From Aliirhizobium wenxiniae (GTDB lineage: Bacteria > Pseudomonadota > Alphaproteobacteria > Rhizobiales > Rhizobiaceae): a stretch of DNA of 64,000 nt. Of this stretch, positions 45,286 through 55,667 are shown piece after piece. The notes beneath the pieces were generated by a model, which ran no database searches, was not told the origin of the DNA, and worked only from the letters and a program-made list of their open reading frames with translations. A program made the translations under genes and the position numbers. The stretch covers positions 124,001-188,000 of the forward strand of contig NZ_JAEUAN010000004.1 in the NCBI RefSeq assembly GCF_019511445.1, read 5' to 3'. How positions within the stretch are numbered: position 1 is the first letter of the stretch; every line of letters begins with the position of its first letter.

Positions 45286-45789
45286 TTAGGGAGTTCCGCC
45301 ACTCGCAAGAGATGTAAGCAGTGCGGCACGATGCGGCCGCCCAAGCTGGAATTCCGACGCGATTCGAGTGGCGATCTTTTCCGCAAGCGGACTGTCGGCA
45401 GGCTCCTTGCTGAAGCTCATGACCGACGTCTCGAACTCGCCCTCGGCAACCGGTTCGCCTGACCCGACCGAGATGACCTTGACCGTGACTTTCGCAGAGT
45501 AACGATGGCCGAAAAGAACAGGGGATCGGCGCGTATCCGACAACCTCACCGTCAGGATAGTCCGCGGCAGCATCATCGACCGCGATGTGGCGCGGATCGC
45601 GGAATCGACCAGGATATCGGTGCCGGTGATCAGATCGCGCGAGACATCGGGCTGTGCCGTCACGAAGGCTCCGCGCACATCATAGAGCATGCGCTCCGCC
45701 TGCTCCTCTGCTGCCGGCATGCGAAAGCCGGTCAGCATCAACATGGCCAACGGCAGGACGGCAGCAACACGGAAACGGCGAAGAGACAT
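45286..45789 (-). CDS. Exported hypothetical protein
   Basis: A 167-residue protein with an N-terminal signal segment (RRFRVAAVLPLAMLMLTGFRMPAAE), and a mixed alpha/beta mature part with a strand-rich centre (RYSAKVTVKVISVGSGEPVAEGEFETSV). No cysteine follows the signal, so it is not a lipoprotein. No family recognised. It follows the ATP12-HAD-Rlu-CrcB cluster on the same strand after 54 bases. Confidence 0.68.
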   Translation of the reverse strand: MSLRRFRVAAVLPLAMLMLTGFRMPAAEEQAERMLYDVRGAFVTAQPDVSRDLITGTDILVDSAIRATSRSMMLPRTILTVRLSDTRRSPVLFGHRYSAKVTVKVISVGSGEPVAEGEFETSVMSFSKEPADSPLAEKIATRIASEFQLGRPHRAALLTSLASGGTP

Positions 45790-45843
45790 GCAGACACCCG
45801 GAACAACGAGCCCGCATACTCCCCGCTTAGGGTTAGTGAAGCC

Positions 45844-46635
45844 TTAAACCGAGGGCTTCAACGCCTGAAAAACAGCCACAGCTGCCTGGAATTCGGCATG
45901 CCGTTTTTCCCGACGGTTCTGCGCTTCCGCATCCTCGCCCCAATGCTCGGCTGTCCAGTCCTCTTCCAGATGGGCAAGCCGCCAGATATCCTCGGCTGCA
46001 AGGTGGCTCTCGGCAAAGGCTAGCGCCAGAATGGCGGAGCCGGTCAGCGTTGTCACCGTATGGAGAACGGCAAGTTCGATCGCCGTATCGTATTTTCTCA
46101 ACACCGAGGAAAATGCAGCCGTCGCATCACGCGGCTGATCCTTCGGCATCACGCCTTCGATCAGTTCGAAACGCGCGCCGTGCTGGTTTGCCACCCAGTC
46201 GAGGATCGGATCCCATTGCTGCTGCTGGCGAAGAACGAGATTTTCCGGGCTTTCGGCGCGGTAGCACAGCATGTCGCTGGACGAGAAACGGAGAATATCC
46301 TCGAACACTGCCTGGGCTTCGACGGCAACACCATCGATGGCGGTATTGATCAGGCGCGTCACCGGCATGGTGCGCGGATCGATGACCTCGACCTGGTTCG
46401 CCCATTCGTCACGCAGCAATTCCGCAAGCCGTACAGTCGGAACGGCCAGTGCAGCCTTCGCAGGTGTTTTCACCGGGCGACCGTCGAGATGTACCGCATG
46501 CCCACCCTCGCCTTCGACGATCGAGACCTCGGTGTAGAAGCGCTTCGGCAGCGGCTTCTGCATCTGAATCTGCGCCCGCCGTGTCGGGTCCGGATGGCTC
46601 ATCGCGTCCGATGGGTCGGGGAAAAGTTCGCGCAT
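45844..46635 (-). CDS. ATP12 chaperone family protein
   Basis: A 263-residue alphaproteobacterial ATP12-like protein, which in mitochondria helps assemble the F1 ATPase alpha subunit. Recognisable parts are KRFYTEVSI and HLDGRPVKTPAK (30-62), the LLRDEWANQ and MPVTRLINTAID helices, and the C-terminal WRLAHLEEDWTAEHWGED. The frame is open upstream to 46881 but the ATG before RELFPDP fits. Gene order with HAD and RluC, 11 bases apart, is common in this group. Confidence 0.92.
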   Translation of the reverse strand: MRELFPDPSDAMSHPDPTRRAQIQMQKPLPKRFYTEVSIVEGEGGHAVHLDGRPVKTPAKAALAVPTVRLAELLRDEWANQVEVIDPRTMPVTRLINTAIDGVAVEAQAVFEDILRFSSSDMLCYRAESPENLVLRQQQQWDPILDWVANQHGARFELIEGVMPKDQPRDATAAFSSVLRKYDTAIELAVLHTVTTLTGSAILALAFAESHLAAEDIWRLAHLEEDWTAEHWGEDAEAQNRREKRHAEFQAAVAVFQALKPSV

Positions 46636-46646
46636 GTGATAATTCC

Positions 46647-47294
46647 TCAGCCGATATGGGCCAGTATCTCGCTCGGATGATCGACGATCACGTCGGCACC
46701 AGCTTCTCTGAGTTCGTTGACCGAGGCATAGCCCCAGGAAACACCGATGGCTGTTGCACCAGCCGCCTTTGCCATCTGCATATCGTAAATGGCATCGCCG
46801 ATTACATAGGTATCGGTTGGCCGCATGCCGGTCTCGTCGCAGCATTCCGTCACCATCGCCGGATGCGGCTTGGACGGGCAATCATCGGCCGTGCGCGAGG
46901 CGACGAACTTGAACCCGTGGGTTTCCCGGACGGAATCGAGACCGCGGCGGGACTTTCCGGTAACGGCGCCGAGAATGATTTCGTCACGGCCTTCAAGCGT
47001 GTTCATCAGGTCGAGAATGCCGGGAAACAGCGGTTCGCGATAATCCATATCGCCGCGCACGACGGAAAACAGCGACTTGTAATAGGCCATCATCTCGACA
47101 GCCTCCTCATCCGCATGCTGTTTTCCCTGCATACGGGCAATCGCGATATCGAGCGTCAACCCGATGATCGACTTCGTGTCTTCGACCGTCGGCTCGGGCT
47201 TGCCGAAATGAAGAAACGTCCGGCGCATGGTTTCGTGGATCAGGCTCGCGCTATCAACCAGCGTGCCGTCGCAATCGAAAAGAACCAGTTTCAT
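46647..47294 (-). CDS. HAD-superfamily phosphatase (phosphoglycolate phosphatase-like)
   Basis: A 215-residue HAD hydrolase. Motif I DCDGTLVDS with nucleophile Asp8, motif II VTGKS (about 118), motif III Lys in KPHPAMV and motif IV GDAIYDMQMA are complete. The cap is of the small helical type. The substrate may be phosphoglycolate or a pseudouridine-related sugar phosphate. Its ATG overlaps the RluC stop by four bases, so it is translationally coupled. Confidence 0.91.
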   Translation of the reverse strand: MKLVLFDCDGTLVDSASLIHETMRRTFLHFGKPEPTVEDTKSIIGLTLDIAIARMQGKQHADEEAVEMMAYYKSLFSVVRGDMDYREPLFPGILDLMNTLEGRDEIILGAVTGKSRRGLDSVRETHGFKFVASRTADDCPSKPHPAMVTECCDETGMRPTDTYVIGDAIYDMQMAKAAGATAIGVSWGYASVNELREAGADVIVDHPSEILAHIG

Positions 47295-48280
47295 TCGTCG
47301 TCGTCCCTTGCACCGTTTTCCATGTCGAAGCCGAGCAGGTTCCAAGTCTGCACCATATGCGGCGGCAGCGGCGCGGTCACCTTCAGGCGACCACCGTTCG
47401 GATGAGGGATGTCGATATGGCGCGCATGCAGATGCAGCTTCTTCTGGATGCCGCCGGGGAACGGCCAGTTGATATCGTCGTCGAAATATTTCGGATCGCC
47501 GATGATCGGATGGCCGATGGAAAGCGCGTGGACGCGAAGCTGGTGGGTACGCCCGGTATAAGGCTCCATCTCCAGCCAGGCGAGCGACTGCGCTGCCGTT
47601 TCAAGCACGCGGTAATAGGAGATGGCGTGATCGGCTCCCTCCTCGCCATGCTTGGCGATCCGCATCTTGTCACCATCCGGAGTCTGAATCTTGACCAGCC
47701 AGGAGGACAGCTTGTCCTCGCGCTTGCGCGGCACGCCCTTGACCAGCGACCAGTAGGTCTTCTTGGTATCGCGCTCGCGAAACGCGGCCGTCAGCTTCTG
47801 CGCGGCTCCGCGGGTACGGGCGATGACTAGAACACCTGACGTATCGCGGTCGAGACGGTGAACCAGACGCGGCTTCTCACCCTTAGGGCTGATCCAGGAT
47901 TCGAGCATCTGGTCGATATGGCGCGTCACGCCGGAACCGCCCTGCACGGCAAGACCGGCAGGCTTGTTCAAGACGATCACCTTGTCGTCCTCATGCAGAA
48001 CCATGCGCTGCAAGAGCTCGTAATCGCCGGCATGCTTCAGGTCCTTCGACGCAATCGGACCTTTTTTGGAATCCGTATCCATGGGCGGTACGCGCACGGT
48101 CTGGCCGGGCTCGACGCGCGTGTCGGTCTTGACGCGACCGCCATCGACGCGCACCTGACCGGAGCGCAGCAATTTCTGCAACGGGCCGAAGCCAAGACCC
48201 GGATAGTGGATCTTGAACCAACGGTCGAGGCGCATGCCTGCCTCGTCCGCCTCGACGCGGATATGCTCGATGCCTGCCAT
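47291..48280 (-). CDS. RluC/RluD family 23S rRNA pseudouridine synthase
   Basis: A 329-residue enzyme isomerising uridines in 23S rRNA. An S4-like N-terminal domain (GMRLDRWFKIHYPGLGFGPLQKLLRSGQVRVDG) precedes the catalytic core with Asp in HRLDRDTSG and the TGRTHQLRVHA motif. The subset (RluC or RluD) is not certain. It begins at an ATG and its stop overlaps the HAD start. Confidence 0.94.
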   Translation of the reverse strand: MAGIEHIRVEADEAGMRLDRWFKIHYPGLGFGPLQKLLRSGQVRVDGGRVKTDTRVEPGQTVRVPPMDTDSKKGPIASKDLKHAGDYELLQRMVLHEDDKVIVLNKPAGLAVQGGSGVTRHIDQMLESWISPKGEKPRLVHRLDRDTSGVLVIARTRGAAQKLTAAFRERDTKKTYWSLVKGVPRKREDKLSSWLVKIQTPDGDKMRIAKHGEEGADHAISYYRVLETAAQSLAWLEMEPYTGRTHQLRVHALSIGHPIIGDPKYFDDDINWPFPGGIQKKLHLHARHIDIPHPNGGRLKVTAPLPPHMVQTWNLLGFDMENGARDDDE

Positions 48281-48316
48281 CAAAGCTCTTTCTTATATCT
48301 TCGTGATGCGCGGTCT

Positions 48317-48694
48317 TTAGAACATTGCCCGCCCGAGCGCCAGCCCGGCAAAGACCGCGGCGAAGGAAACCACAAGGCTGCCGATCACGTAAGCGGCAGC
48401 AGCCGCGATAGCACCGCGCTCGAACAGCACCATCGTATCGAGTGAAAACGACGACCATGTGGTGAAGCCGCCGAGCATGCCGGTGACGATAAACACCCGC
48501 AATTCCATCGAGGCATTGAAGCGGCGCGCGATCATTTCCACCATCAGGCCAATGATGAAGGAACCGACGACGTTTACTGCAAGCGTTCCCCAGGGAAAGC
48601 TCGGCCCGAACCAACGGACTGAAAAGACGCCCACCAGATAACGAAGAACTGATCCGATAGCGCCACCAAATGCAGCCAGTAGAATATTCGTCAT
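48317..48694 (-). CDS. crcB: Fluoride channel CrcB/Fluc
   Basis: A 125-residue four-helix fluoride exporter. GGAIGSVLRYLVG at the start, the central FPWGTLAVNVVGSFIIG and GMLGGFTTWSSFS are the family's signatures. It is 36 bases upstream of the pseudouridine synthase and probably starts the cluster. I looked for a crcB fluoride riboswitch in the leader and saw none. A single gene implies a homodimer. Confidence 0.95.
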   Translation of the reverse strand: MTNILLAAFGGAIGSVLRYLVGVFSVRWFGPSFPWGTLAVNVVGSFIIGLMVEMIARRFNASMELRVFIVTGMLGGFTTWSSFSLDTMVLFERGAIAAAAAYVIGSLVVSFAAVFAGLALGRAMF

Positions 48695-48808
48695 GACCTC
48701 AACCCTTGACTGCGCGACTAAAAGCACACATCGTTAAAAAGCAATGGTTCCGCTTAAACATCGAAGAACACCCCTTCCCGTAAGGGTGGAAGATCGAAGG
48801 TGAGGCAA

Positions 48809-49087
48809 ATGACCCAGATCGTGACCATTTCTGCAAGTACGGCGGCTTTGAATATCGAAGCGCTCCGCACGCCGCGTCGCGTTTCCGTGAAGGACCAGGT
48901 GGCCGATGTCAAGGCGGACTCCGACCTGAACGCCAAGGCCAGAGAAAACGTCAGCGATCCCGAAGCAGTAGATTCCATGGTCCCGGCAATCAAGGTCAGT
49001 ATCGATGTGCTGACAACTGGCAAACAGCCTCAGCAGCAATATACGCTGCAGCAGGTCCAGGCGGCCTATCGCGACTTCGAAGACTGA
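48809..49087 (+). CDS. Small hypothetical protein
   Basis: A 92-residue acidic protein with no signal or membrane segment; a charged middle (KDQVADVKADSDLNAKARENVSD) and a Gln-rich end (TGKQPQQQYTLQQV). GAAGG precedes the ATG; a GTG nine bases earlier is possible. Diverges from crcB. No family recognised. Confidence 0.6.
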   Translation: MTQIVTISASTAALNIEALRTPRRVSVKDQVADVKADSDLNAKARENVSDPEAVDSMVPAIKVSIDVLTTGKQPQQQYTLQQVQAAYRDFED

Positions 49088-49280
49088 TTTTTTTTGCACA
49101 GAGCGGCCGGGCCCGTCGCACCATTTTTTCGCTGCCTGCCGCTTTATTCCTCCCATCGGAAATTGTCGATCACGCACCACCGCACCGGTCACGGCACATC
49201 GCCGCAATCACCTGTCATTGAACCAGATCAATCCATACCGGTCCTGCGACATAAATCGTGCTGGTTTCGACATGCGGCCC

Positions 49281-49310
49281 TTGCCAAACCGTATGCTGCA
49301 ACGATAATGA
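49281..49310 (+). promoter_or_regulatory. Possible promoter of the gcv operon
   Basis: TTGCCA (49281-49286) and TAATGA (49305-49310) with an 18-base spacer, immediately before the riboswitch. Tentative. Confidence 0.4.
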
Positions 49311-49311
49311 G

Positions 49312-49482
49312 CGCGACCCGTAGGGAGAAGCCGCTTCAGTGCGGTGCCGAAGGAGCAACCGCCCCGGAAACTCTCAGGCAAAAGGACCACGGGTAGACTG
49401 CAGGAACTCTGGAGAGTAGCAGCCGTTTTTCGGAGGCTCGCCGAAGGGATAACAATCTCAGGCGAAAGGGACAGAGGGGGCT
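49312..49482 (+). promoter_or_regulatory. Tandem glycine riboswitch
   Basis: Two consecutive glycine aptamers. The first closes with ACCCGT (49316-49321) and ACGGGT (49389-49394) and holds GGGAGA, GCCGAAGGAGCAA and AACTCTCAGGCAAAAGGAC. The second (about 49403-49477) repeats the layout: TGGAGAG, GCCGAAGGGATAACAATCTCAGGCGAAAGGGAC. It lies about 100 bases ahead of gcvT, the usual target, and presumably turns the operon on when glycine is high. Confidence 0.95.
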
Positions 49483-49585
49483 CGAAACCGACAAGGGAAA
49501 CCCTTTGGGGCAGACCCGTGTCCTAATCTGAGCCGGCGTGCGAGCTGTTTTCATTCAGCGCGCGCCAAAAACCTGGAGGCGTCTT

Positions 49586-50722
49586 TTGGACGATCAAGCA
49601 GTTCTGCGCACCACTCCGCTTCATGCATTGCATATTTCGCTCGGCGCAAAAATGGTGCCGTTCGCAGGCTATGACATGCCGGTACAATATCCGCTCGGCG
49701 TGATGAAGGAACACCTTCATACCCGCACTGCTGCCGGCCTGTTCGATGTGTCTCACATGGGCCAGGTGATCGTGAAGGCGAAATCCGGCGACTATGCCGA
49801 CGCGGCGCTGGCGCTCGAAAAGCTCGTCCCGGTCGACATTCTGGGCCTCAAGGAAGGCCGCCAGCGTTATGGCTTCTTCACCGACGCCAACGGCTGCATC
49901 CTCGATGACCTGATGATCACCAATCGCGGCGATCATCTTCTCGTCGTCGTCAACGCTGCCTGCAAGGACCAGGACGTGGCCCACATGAAGGCCAACCTCG
50001 TCGATTGCGACGTCACACTTCTGGAAGATCGCGCGCTGATCGCCCTTCAGGGTCCGCGTGCGCAGGCGGTTCTGGCCGAACTCTGGGCCGGCGTATCGGC
50101 CATGAAGTTCATGGATGTGCGCGAAGTCCCGCTTCACGACGTGCCCTGCATCGTTTCCCGTTCCGGCTATTCCGGCGAGGACGGTTTTGAGATCTCCGTG
50201 CCGTCCGACAACGCTGTCGAGATTGCCAAGGCGCTTCTGGAGCATCCAGATTGTGAGGCGATCGGCCTCGGCGCCCGTGATTCACTACGTCTTGAAGCCG
50301 GCCTGTGTCTCTACGGAAACGATATCGACACCACCACCTCGCCGATCGAAGCCTCTCTCGAATGGGCGCTGCAGAAGGCCCGCAAGGCCGGCGGTGACCG
50401 CGAAGGCGGTTTTCCGGGTGCTGAGCGCATTCTCGGCGAGCTCGCAAACGGCACGACCCGCCGCCGCGTTGGCCTGAAGCCGGAAGGCAAGGCACCGGTC
50501 CGCTCACATGCAAAGCTTTTTGCCGATGCGGAAGGCAAGGTCGAACTCGGCGAAGTCACGTCCGGCACATTCGGCCCGAGCGTCGAAGGCCCGGTCGCCA
50601 TGGGGTATCTGCCGGTCAGCCACGCAAACGCCGGCACACAGGTCTATGCGGAAGTCCGCGGCAAGTATCTGCCGATGACCGTCTCTGCCCTTCCCTTCAT
50701 CACACCCACCTATAAACGCTAA
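49586..50722 (+). CDS. gcvT: Aminomethyltransferase, glycine cleavage T protein
   Basis: A 378-residue enzyme that moves the aminomethyl group from lipoyl-GcvH to tetrahydrofolate. Family motifs include [16 protein letters not shown] (20-35), FDVSHMGQ and [11 protein letters not shown], with the [17 protein letters not shown] block. A GGAGG site lies 6 bases before a TTG at 49586, which I take as the start; the frame is open to 49538 without that site. gcvH follows after 23 bases, all behind the glycine riboswitch. Confidence 0.96.
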   Translation: MDDQAVLRTTPLHALHISLGAKMVPFAGYDMPVQYPLGVMKEHLHTRTAAGLFDVSHMGQVIVKAKSGDYADAALALEKLVPVDILGLKEGRQRYGFFTDANGCILDDLMITNRGDHLLVVVNAACKDQDVAHMKANLVDCDVTLLEDRALIALQGPRAQAVLAELWAGVSAMKFMDVREVPLHDVPCIVSRSGYSGEDGFEISVPSDNAVEIAKALLEHPDCEAIGLGARDSLRLEAGLCLYGNDIDTTTSPIEASLEWALQKARKAGGDREGGFPGAERILGELANGTTRRRVGLKPEGKAPVRSHAKLFADAEGKVELGEVTSGTFGPSVEGPVAMGYLPVSHANAGTQVYAEVRGKYLPMTVSALPFITPTYKR

Positions 50723-50745
50723 GAAATCCTCCGGAGAGAACCAAA

Positions 50746-51108
50746 ATGTTGAAATTTACCGCTGAACACGAATGGCTGAAACTTGAGGGCGATGTCGCAA
50801 CCGTCGGCATCACCCAGCATGCGGCCGACCAGCTCGGCGACCTGGTTTTCGTCGAACTGCCGGAAATCGGCGCAGAACTCGTCAAGGACGGCAATGCTTC
50901 CACCGTTGAGAGCGTCAAGGCTGCATCCGACGTCTATTCTCCGCTCGACGGCGAAGTCACCGAAGTCAACCAGGCGATCGTTGATGACCCGTCGCTCGTC
51001 AATTCCGATCCGCAGGGCGCCGCATGGTTCTTCAAGCTGAAGCTGAAGAACGTTTCCGACGTCGAAGGCCTGATGGACGAAGCCGCCTACAAGGACCTGA
51101 TCGGATGA
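50746..51108 (+). CDS. gcvH: Glycine cleavage H protein
   Basis: A 120-residue lipoyl carrier that shuttles the aminomethyl intermediate between GcvP, GcvT and the L protein. The lipoyl lysine is Lys58 in VESVKAASD, and [22 protein letters not shown] is the family core. CGGAGAGA precedes the ATG. Its stop overlaps the gcvP ATG in ATGA, so translation is coupled. Lipoate may come from the lipB route at 35 kb. Confidence 0.98.
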   Translation: MLKFTAEHEWLKLEGDVATVGITQHAADQLGDLVFVELPEIGAELVKDGNASTVESVKAASDVYSPLDGEVTEVNQAIVDDPSLVNSDPQGAAWFFKLKLKNVSDVEGLMDEAAYKDLIG

Positions 51109-53969
51109 CCGAAAATACCGATTTCCATTTCACCGACTACAATCCGTATGACTTCGCCAACCGGCGTCATATCGGCCCCTCACCGGCTGAAATGACCGAA
51201 ATGCTGAAGGTCATCGGCTATAAGTCGCTCGATGCTCTGATCGATGCCACCGTGCCTTCCTCGATCCGCCAGCAGGTCCCGCTCACCTGGGGTGCAGCGC
51301 TCTCGGAACGCGAAGCGCTCGACAAGCTGCGCGAGACGGCCAACAAGAACCAGGTCCTGACCTCTCTCATCGGCCAAGGCTATTACGGCACCATCACCCC
51401 GCCGGTCATCCAGCGCACCATTCTGGAAAACCCGGCCTGGTACACGGCCTACACGCCTTACCAGCCGGAAATCAGCCAGGGCCGTCTCGAAGCGCTCCTG
51501 AACTTCCAGACGATGATCGCCGACCTGACCGGCCTCGACGTCGCCAACGCCTCGCTTCTCGATGAGGCGACCGCGGCGGCCGAAGCCATGGCACTCTGCC
51601 AGCGCCAGGCAAAGACCAAGGCAACCGCTTTCTTCGTAGACAAGGCCTGCCACCCGCAGACCATCGCCCTGATCGAAACCCGCGCCGCCCCGCTCGGCTG
51701 GAGCGTCATCATCGGCGACCCGATGACCGATCTCGATCCGGTTGACGTGTTCGGCGCGATCTTCCAGTATCCGGGCACCCATGGCGAAGTCCGCGACTTC
51801 ACCGGCCTGATCTCCCGCCTGCACCAGACCGGTGCGCTGGCCGCGGTCGCTGCCGACCTTCTGGCCCTGACGCTTCTGAAGTCTCCCGGTGAGATGGGCG
51901 CAGATATCGCCATCGGCTCCTCGCAGCGCTTCGGCGTTCCGGTCGGTTACGGTGGTCCGCACGCCGCCTATATGGCCGTCAAGGACGCCCACAAGCGCGC
52001 CATGCCCGGCCGTCTGGTCGGCGTTTCGGTCGATGCCCGCGGCAACCGTGCCTATCGCCTGTCGCTGCAGACCCGCGAACAGCATATCCGCCGCGAAAAG
52101 GCGACGTCGAACATCTGCACCGCGCAGGTTCTGCTCGCCGTCATGGCCTCCATGTACGGCGTCTTCCATGGGCCTCAGGGCCTGAAGGCGATTGCCCAGC
52201 AGGTCCACAGGAAGGCCGTGCTGATGGCAAAGGGCCTGGAAAAGCTTGGCTACAGAATAGAGCAGGAGAACTTCTTCGACACGATCACGGTCGAGGTAGG
52301 CCACATGCAGGGCCTTATCCTGCGTGCAGCCGTTGCCGAAGGCGTCAACCTGCGCAAGGTCGGCGAGACGAAGATCGGCATGTCGCTCGATGAGCGCACC
52401 CGCCCAGTCACGCTCGAAGCCGTCTGGCGCGCATTCGGCGGCAATTTCAAGGTCTCCGACTTCGAAGTCGAATACCGCCTGCCGACGGCGCTTCTGCGGA
52501 AATCGGATTACATGACCCATCCGATCTTCCACATGAACCGCGCCGAAAGCGAGATGACCCGCTACATCCGCCGCCTGTCGGACCGTGACCTCGCGCTCGA
52601 CCGTGCGATGATCCCGCTCGGATCCTGCACGATGAAACTCAATGCGACAGCGGAAATGCTGCCGATCACCTGGCCTGAGTTTTCGGATATCCATCCGTTC
52701 GTTCCGCAGGACCAGGCGCTCGGCTACAAGGAAATGATCGACGACCTGTCGGAAAAGCTCTGCCAGGTTACCGGTTACGACGCCTTCTCCATGCAGCCGA
52801 ATTCCGGCGCGCAGGGCGAATATGCGGGCCTGCTCACCATTCGCAATTACCACATTGCCAATGGCGACACGCATCGCAACGTCTGCCTGATCCCGACATC
52901 CGCCCACGGCACCAACCCGGCCTCGGCACAGATGGTCGGCATGAAGGTCGTGGTCGTCAAGGTTCGTGACAATGGCGATATCGATCTCGACGATTTCCGT
53001 TTGAAGGCCGAAGAACATGCCGCAAATCTTTCCTGCTGCATGATCACCTACCCGTCCACGCATGGCGTGTTCGAGGAAACGGTCAAGGAAATCTGCGACA
53101 TCACGCATAAGCATGGCGGTCAGGTCTATCTCGACGGCGCCAACATGAACGCCATGGTCGGCCTCGCCCGCCCCGGCGACATCGGCTCCGACGTATCCCA
53201 CCTCAACCTGCACAAGACCTTCTGCATTCCGCATGGCGGCGGCGGCCCCGGCATGGGCCCGATCGGCGTCAAGGCGCATCTTGCTCCTTACCTGCCGGGT
53301 CATGTGGCAAGCGATGGTCGCGAGGGTGCGGTGTCTGCTGCTCCGTTCGGTTCCCCGTCGATCCTGCCGATCTCCTGGTCCTACTGTTTGATGATGGGCG
53401 GTGAAGGCCTGATGCAGGCAACCAAGGTTGCGATCCTCAACGCCAACTACATCGCGGCTCGGCTCAAGGGTGCCTATGACGTGCTCTACAAGTCGGAAGC
53501 CGGCCGCGTGGCGCATGAATGCATCATCGACACCCGTCCGCTCAACGCCTCTGCCGGCGTGACGGTGGACGACGTGGCGAAACGCCTGATCGACTGCGGC
53601 TTCCACGCACCGACCATGAGCTGGCCGGTTGCCGGCACGCTGATGATCGAGCCGACGGAGTCGGAAACCAAGGCCGAACTCGACCGCTTCTGCGAAGCGA
53701 TGCTGGCGATCCGCGAGGAAGCCCGTGACATCGAGGAAGGTCGTTCAGACAAGCTGAACAACCCGCTGAAGAACGCTCCGCATACGGTGGAAGACCTCGT
53801 CGGCGAGTGGGATCGTCCTTACTCCCGTGAACAGGCCTGCTTCCCGCCCGGCTCGTTCCGCGTCGACAAATACTGGTCGTCGGTCAACCGTATCGACAAC
53901 GTTTATGGCGACCGAAACCTCGTCTGCTCCTGCCCTCCGCTGGAGGATTATGCGGAAGCTGCCGAGTAA
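51105..53969 (+). CDS. gcvP: Glycine dehydrogenase (decarboxylating), P protein
   Basis: A 954-residue homodimeric P protein, PLP-dependent, releasing CO2 from glycine and loading GcvH. N- and C-terminal halves are fused. The PLP lysine is Lys704 in [20 protein letters not shown]. The N-terminal [14 protein letters not shown] is typical. Translation starts at the ATG overlapping gcvH; the frame continues upstream but is inside gcvH. A terminator follows 25 bases after the stop. Confidence 0.98.
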   Translation: MTENTDFHFTDYNPYDFANRRHIGPSPAEMTEMLKVIGYKSLDALIDATVPSSIRQQVPLTWGAALSEREALDKLRETANKNQVLTSLIGQGYYGTITPPVIQRTILENPAWYTAYTPYQPEISQGRLEALLNFQTMIADLTGLDVANASLLDEATAAAEAMALCQRQAKTKATAFFVDKACHPQTIALIETRAAPLGWSVIIGDPMTDLDPVDVFGAIFQYPGTHGEVRDFTGLISRLHQTGALAAVAADLLALTLLKSPGEMGADIAIGSSQRFGVPVGYGGPHAAYMAVKDAHKRAMPGRLVGVSVDARGNRAYRLSLQTREQHIRREKATSNICTAQVLLAVMASMYGVFHGPQGLKAIAQQVHRKAVLMAKGLEKLGYRIEQENFFDTITVEVGHMQGLILRAAVAEGVNLRKVGETKIGMSLDERTRPVTLEAVWRAFGGNFKVSDFEVEYRLPTALLRKSDYMTHPIFHMNRAESEMTRYIRRLSDRDLALDRAMIPLGSCTMKLNATAEMLPITWPEFSDIHPFVPQDQALGYKEMIDDLSEKLCQVTGYDAFSMQPNSGAQGEYAGLLTIRNYHIANGDTHRNVCLIPTSAHGTNPASAQMVGMKVVVVKVRDNGDIDLDDFRLKAEEHAANLSCCMITYPSTHGVFEETVKEICDITHKHGGQVYLDGANMNAMVGLARPGDIGSDVSHLNLHKTFCIPHGGGGPGMGPIGVKAHLAPYLPGHVASDGREGAVSAAPFGSPSILPISWSYCLMMGGEGLMQATKVAILNANYIAARLKGAYDVLYKSEAGRVAHECIIDTRPLNASAGVTVDDVAKRLIDCGFHAPTMSWPVAGTLMIEPTESETKAELDRFCEAMLAIREEARDIEEGRSDKLNNPLKNAPHTVEDLVGEWDRPYSREQACFPPGSFRVDKYWSSVNRIDNVYGDRNLVCSCPPLEDYAEAAE

Positions 53970-53992
53970 ACGGACAGGTACAAGAAGATTGG

Positions 53993-54017
53993 AAAAGGCG
54001 GCCTCGGGCCGCCTTTT
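53993..54017 (+). terminator. Terminator of the gcv operon
   Basis: Stem AAAAGGCGGCC (53993-54003) with GGCCGCCTTTT, loop TCG, then a T run. Symmetric A/T ends could also work on the minus strand. Confidence 0.92.
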
Positions 54018-54190
54018 CTGTATCAAAATGAACCATTTGCGCTGTCGCGCATTATAGGCGCAAGGCCGGATGCATCGAGGATGATCAGATGTATCCGATG
54101 GGTGCCATGTCCTAGCGGCACCCTCCCGTTTCCGAACCCGCAGCGGAAAGGCGCTCTTTCGGAAACTCCAGAATGGTTGTGAGGGCAGAA

Positions 54191-54448
54191 ATGTTTAGGG
54201 ATAAGGTTTCGTCTAACATCGTACTCGGATCGGATGATCTCGAGCTTCTGCAACGGTTTCTGGAGGCCTGGTGCGAGGAAAACGATGTCTCGCCGGAAAG
54301 CGAGCAGGCCCAGGCGATCGCATCGGGGCTGATGAACTGGTACCAGTTCGAGCTGGGCGACCGCAACAACCTGAAATCCGGCCCTGCGACGCCGCTCCCC
54401 GAGTCAGAGGAGCTGGAAACCCTTATGCGGAAACTGAAGGCCGCCTGA
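54191..54448 (+). CDS. Small hypothetical protein
   Basis: An 85-residue acidic protein, helical, without signal or membrane segment. DLELLQRFLEAWCEENDVSPESEQAQAIASGLMNWYQF is the most structured part. GAGGG lies before the chosen ATG; an ATG at 54173 is possible. It converges with the OpgC-like gene with 10 bases between stops. Not recognised beyond resemblance to rhizobial hypotheticals. Confidence 0.65.
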   Translation: MFRDKVSSNIVLGSDDLELLQRFLEAWCEENDVSPESEQAQAIASGLMNWYQFELGDRNNLKSGPATPLPESEELETLMRKLKAA

Positions 54449-54458
54449 AGACCTCCCT

Positions 54459-55667
54459 TCAGGCCTGCCTGACCCGCGGCGTTCTCCATCCGACAAGCAT
54501 GTTGACCAACGATGTGATCCGCGCCTGCATCCATTTCACAACGGCTGCCAACGTACCGCCCCGGCGCACTTCCCGGTCGAACAGATAGCTGAGCAGCGTG
54601 ATCACAATGCTGATCAGCACCACCTGGAAGACGGCAGAATGCAGATTATCCGGCTCACCGGGCCAGCCGTAGAGCAGCATGTTGCCGAAGGCGAAGGTGA
54701 ACAGGCTGGTGCGGCCGAAGAAGACCGGCTTTTCCAGCCGCTGCTTAACCTCGGGCGACAGGCGCTGGGTAAGCAGAACCGCAAGGCTCGTCATCGCAAC
54801 CGCACCGCAAAGGCCTGCTGCGAAATAAAGCGGATCGCTATCCATCCGCAGCGACATGTCGCCGAGTTCCGCCAGCGACTTCTCATCGCAGAACAGGATG
54901 CCGAGAGCAATTACCAAAGCCGAGCCCGCCAGGAGATAGGACGCCCTTGTGACGACACCGATAGGCGGCTTGTCGGATTGCACCGTCCTGTCTCCGGCAA
55001 TCAGCCGACCGAACGCCATTCCGGCGATGATCAGGCTTGTTCCATGCAGGATCGACGGACCGCCAAGCTTGGCATCGCCGACACCGAAGAGGAAGGTCAC
55101 CACTCGCTCGGCATACATGCCCAGATGGAAATCGAGGGGGCTAGGAAGCCCGCGAATGACTGGATGGGCGGCATGAACGATGAGCGCCATGACCACCAGC
55201 GGCAGCAAGCCGACCCTGCAGCGCAGCCACAAGAGGAAGGGCGCCAGGAAAAGCACGACGGCATAGAATTTGAGGATATCGGTGAACGGCGTAACACCGA
55301 TCAACATCATAGTCGCCAGCGAGAACTTCAGCGAATAGCCATCGGCAAACAGGTAGAGGACGAAGACCGAGACGCAGTAGAGAAGCCAGCACTGTATCGC
55401 GCGGGAAAACAGCCGGACCGCGACCCGCTCCTGCTCACCGGCAACAAAACGTGGCCGATAGACAATCTCGAGCATCGTGCCGAACAACAGGATGAATGTC
55501 GGGGTAGCGAGCGCCATCAAGGCACGCAGGAAATCCGCCGAAGCACCGCTCCAGAATGTGTCCATATTGGTGACGACCCAGACATGGCTGAGCATGGCGA
55601 AAAAGATGGCGACCGACCGGGTCAGATCTATCCCGATAATTCTCGGGATTGCTGCTTTACCCGCCAT
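54459..55667 (-). CDS. OpgC-like membrane protein
   Basis: A 402-residue protein with about ten membrane helices, of the OpgC/acyltransferase-3 type: RIIGIDLTRSVAIFFAMLSHVWV begins the first helix, FLRALMALATPTFILLFGTMLE follows, and the remaining helices are evenly spaced. OpgC succinylates periplasmic glucans, so this may modify cyclic glucans or other cell-surface sugars. Catalytic residues are not obvious, so the substrate is open. Confidence 0.75.
   Translation of the reverse strand: MAGKAAIPRIIGIDLTRSVAIFFAMLSHVWVVTNMDTFWSGASADFLRALMALATPTFILLFGTMLEIVYRPRFVAGEQERVAVRLFSRAIQCWLLYCVSVFVLYLFADGYSLKFSLATMMLIGVTPFTDILKFYAVVLFLAPFLLWLRCRVGLLPLVVMALIVHAAHPVIRGLPSPLDFHLGMYAERVVTFLFGVGDAKLGGPSILHGTSLIIAGMAFGRLIAGDRTVQSDKPPIGVVTRASYLLAGSALVIALGILFCDEKSLAELGDMSLRMDSDPLYFAAGLCGAVAMTSLAVLLTQRLSPEVKQRLEKPVFFGRTSLFTFAFGNMLLYGWPGEPDNLHSAVFQVVLISIVITLLSYLFDREVRRGGTLAAVVKWMQARITSLVNMLVGWRTPRVRQA

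Noticed and set aside
48695..48808. crcB fluoride riboswitch
   Set aside because: The leader lacks the conserved elements of that RNA.
51180..53606. Long minus-strand frame (808 codons) opposite gcvP
   Set aside because: It is a codon-bias shadow of gcvP, has His/Arg/Gly-rich composition and no recognisable domain.
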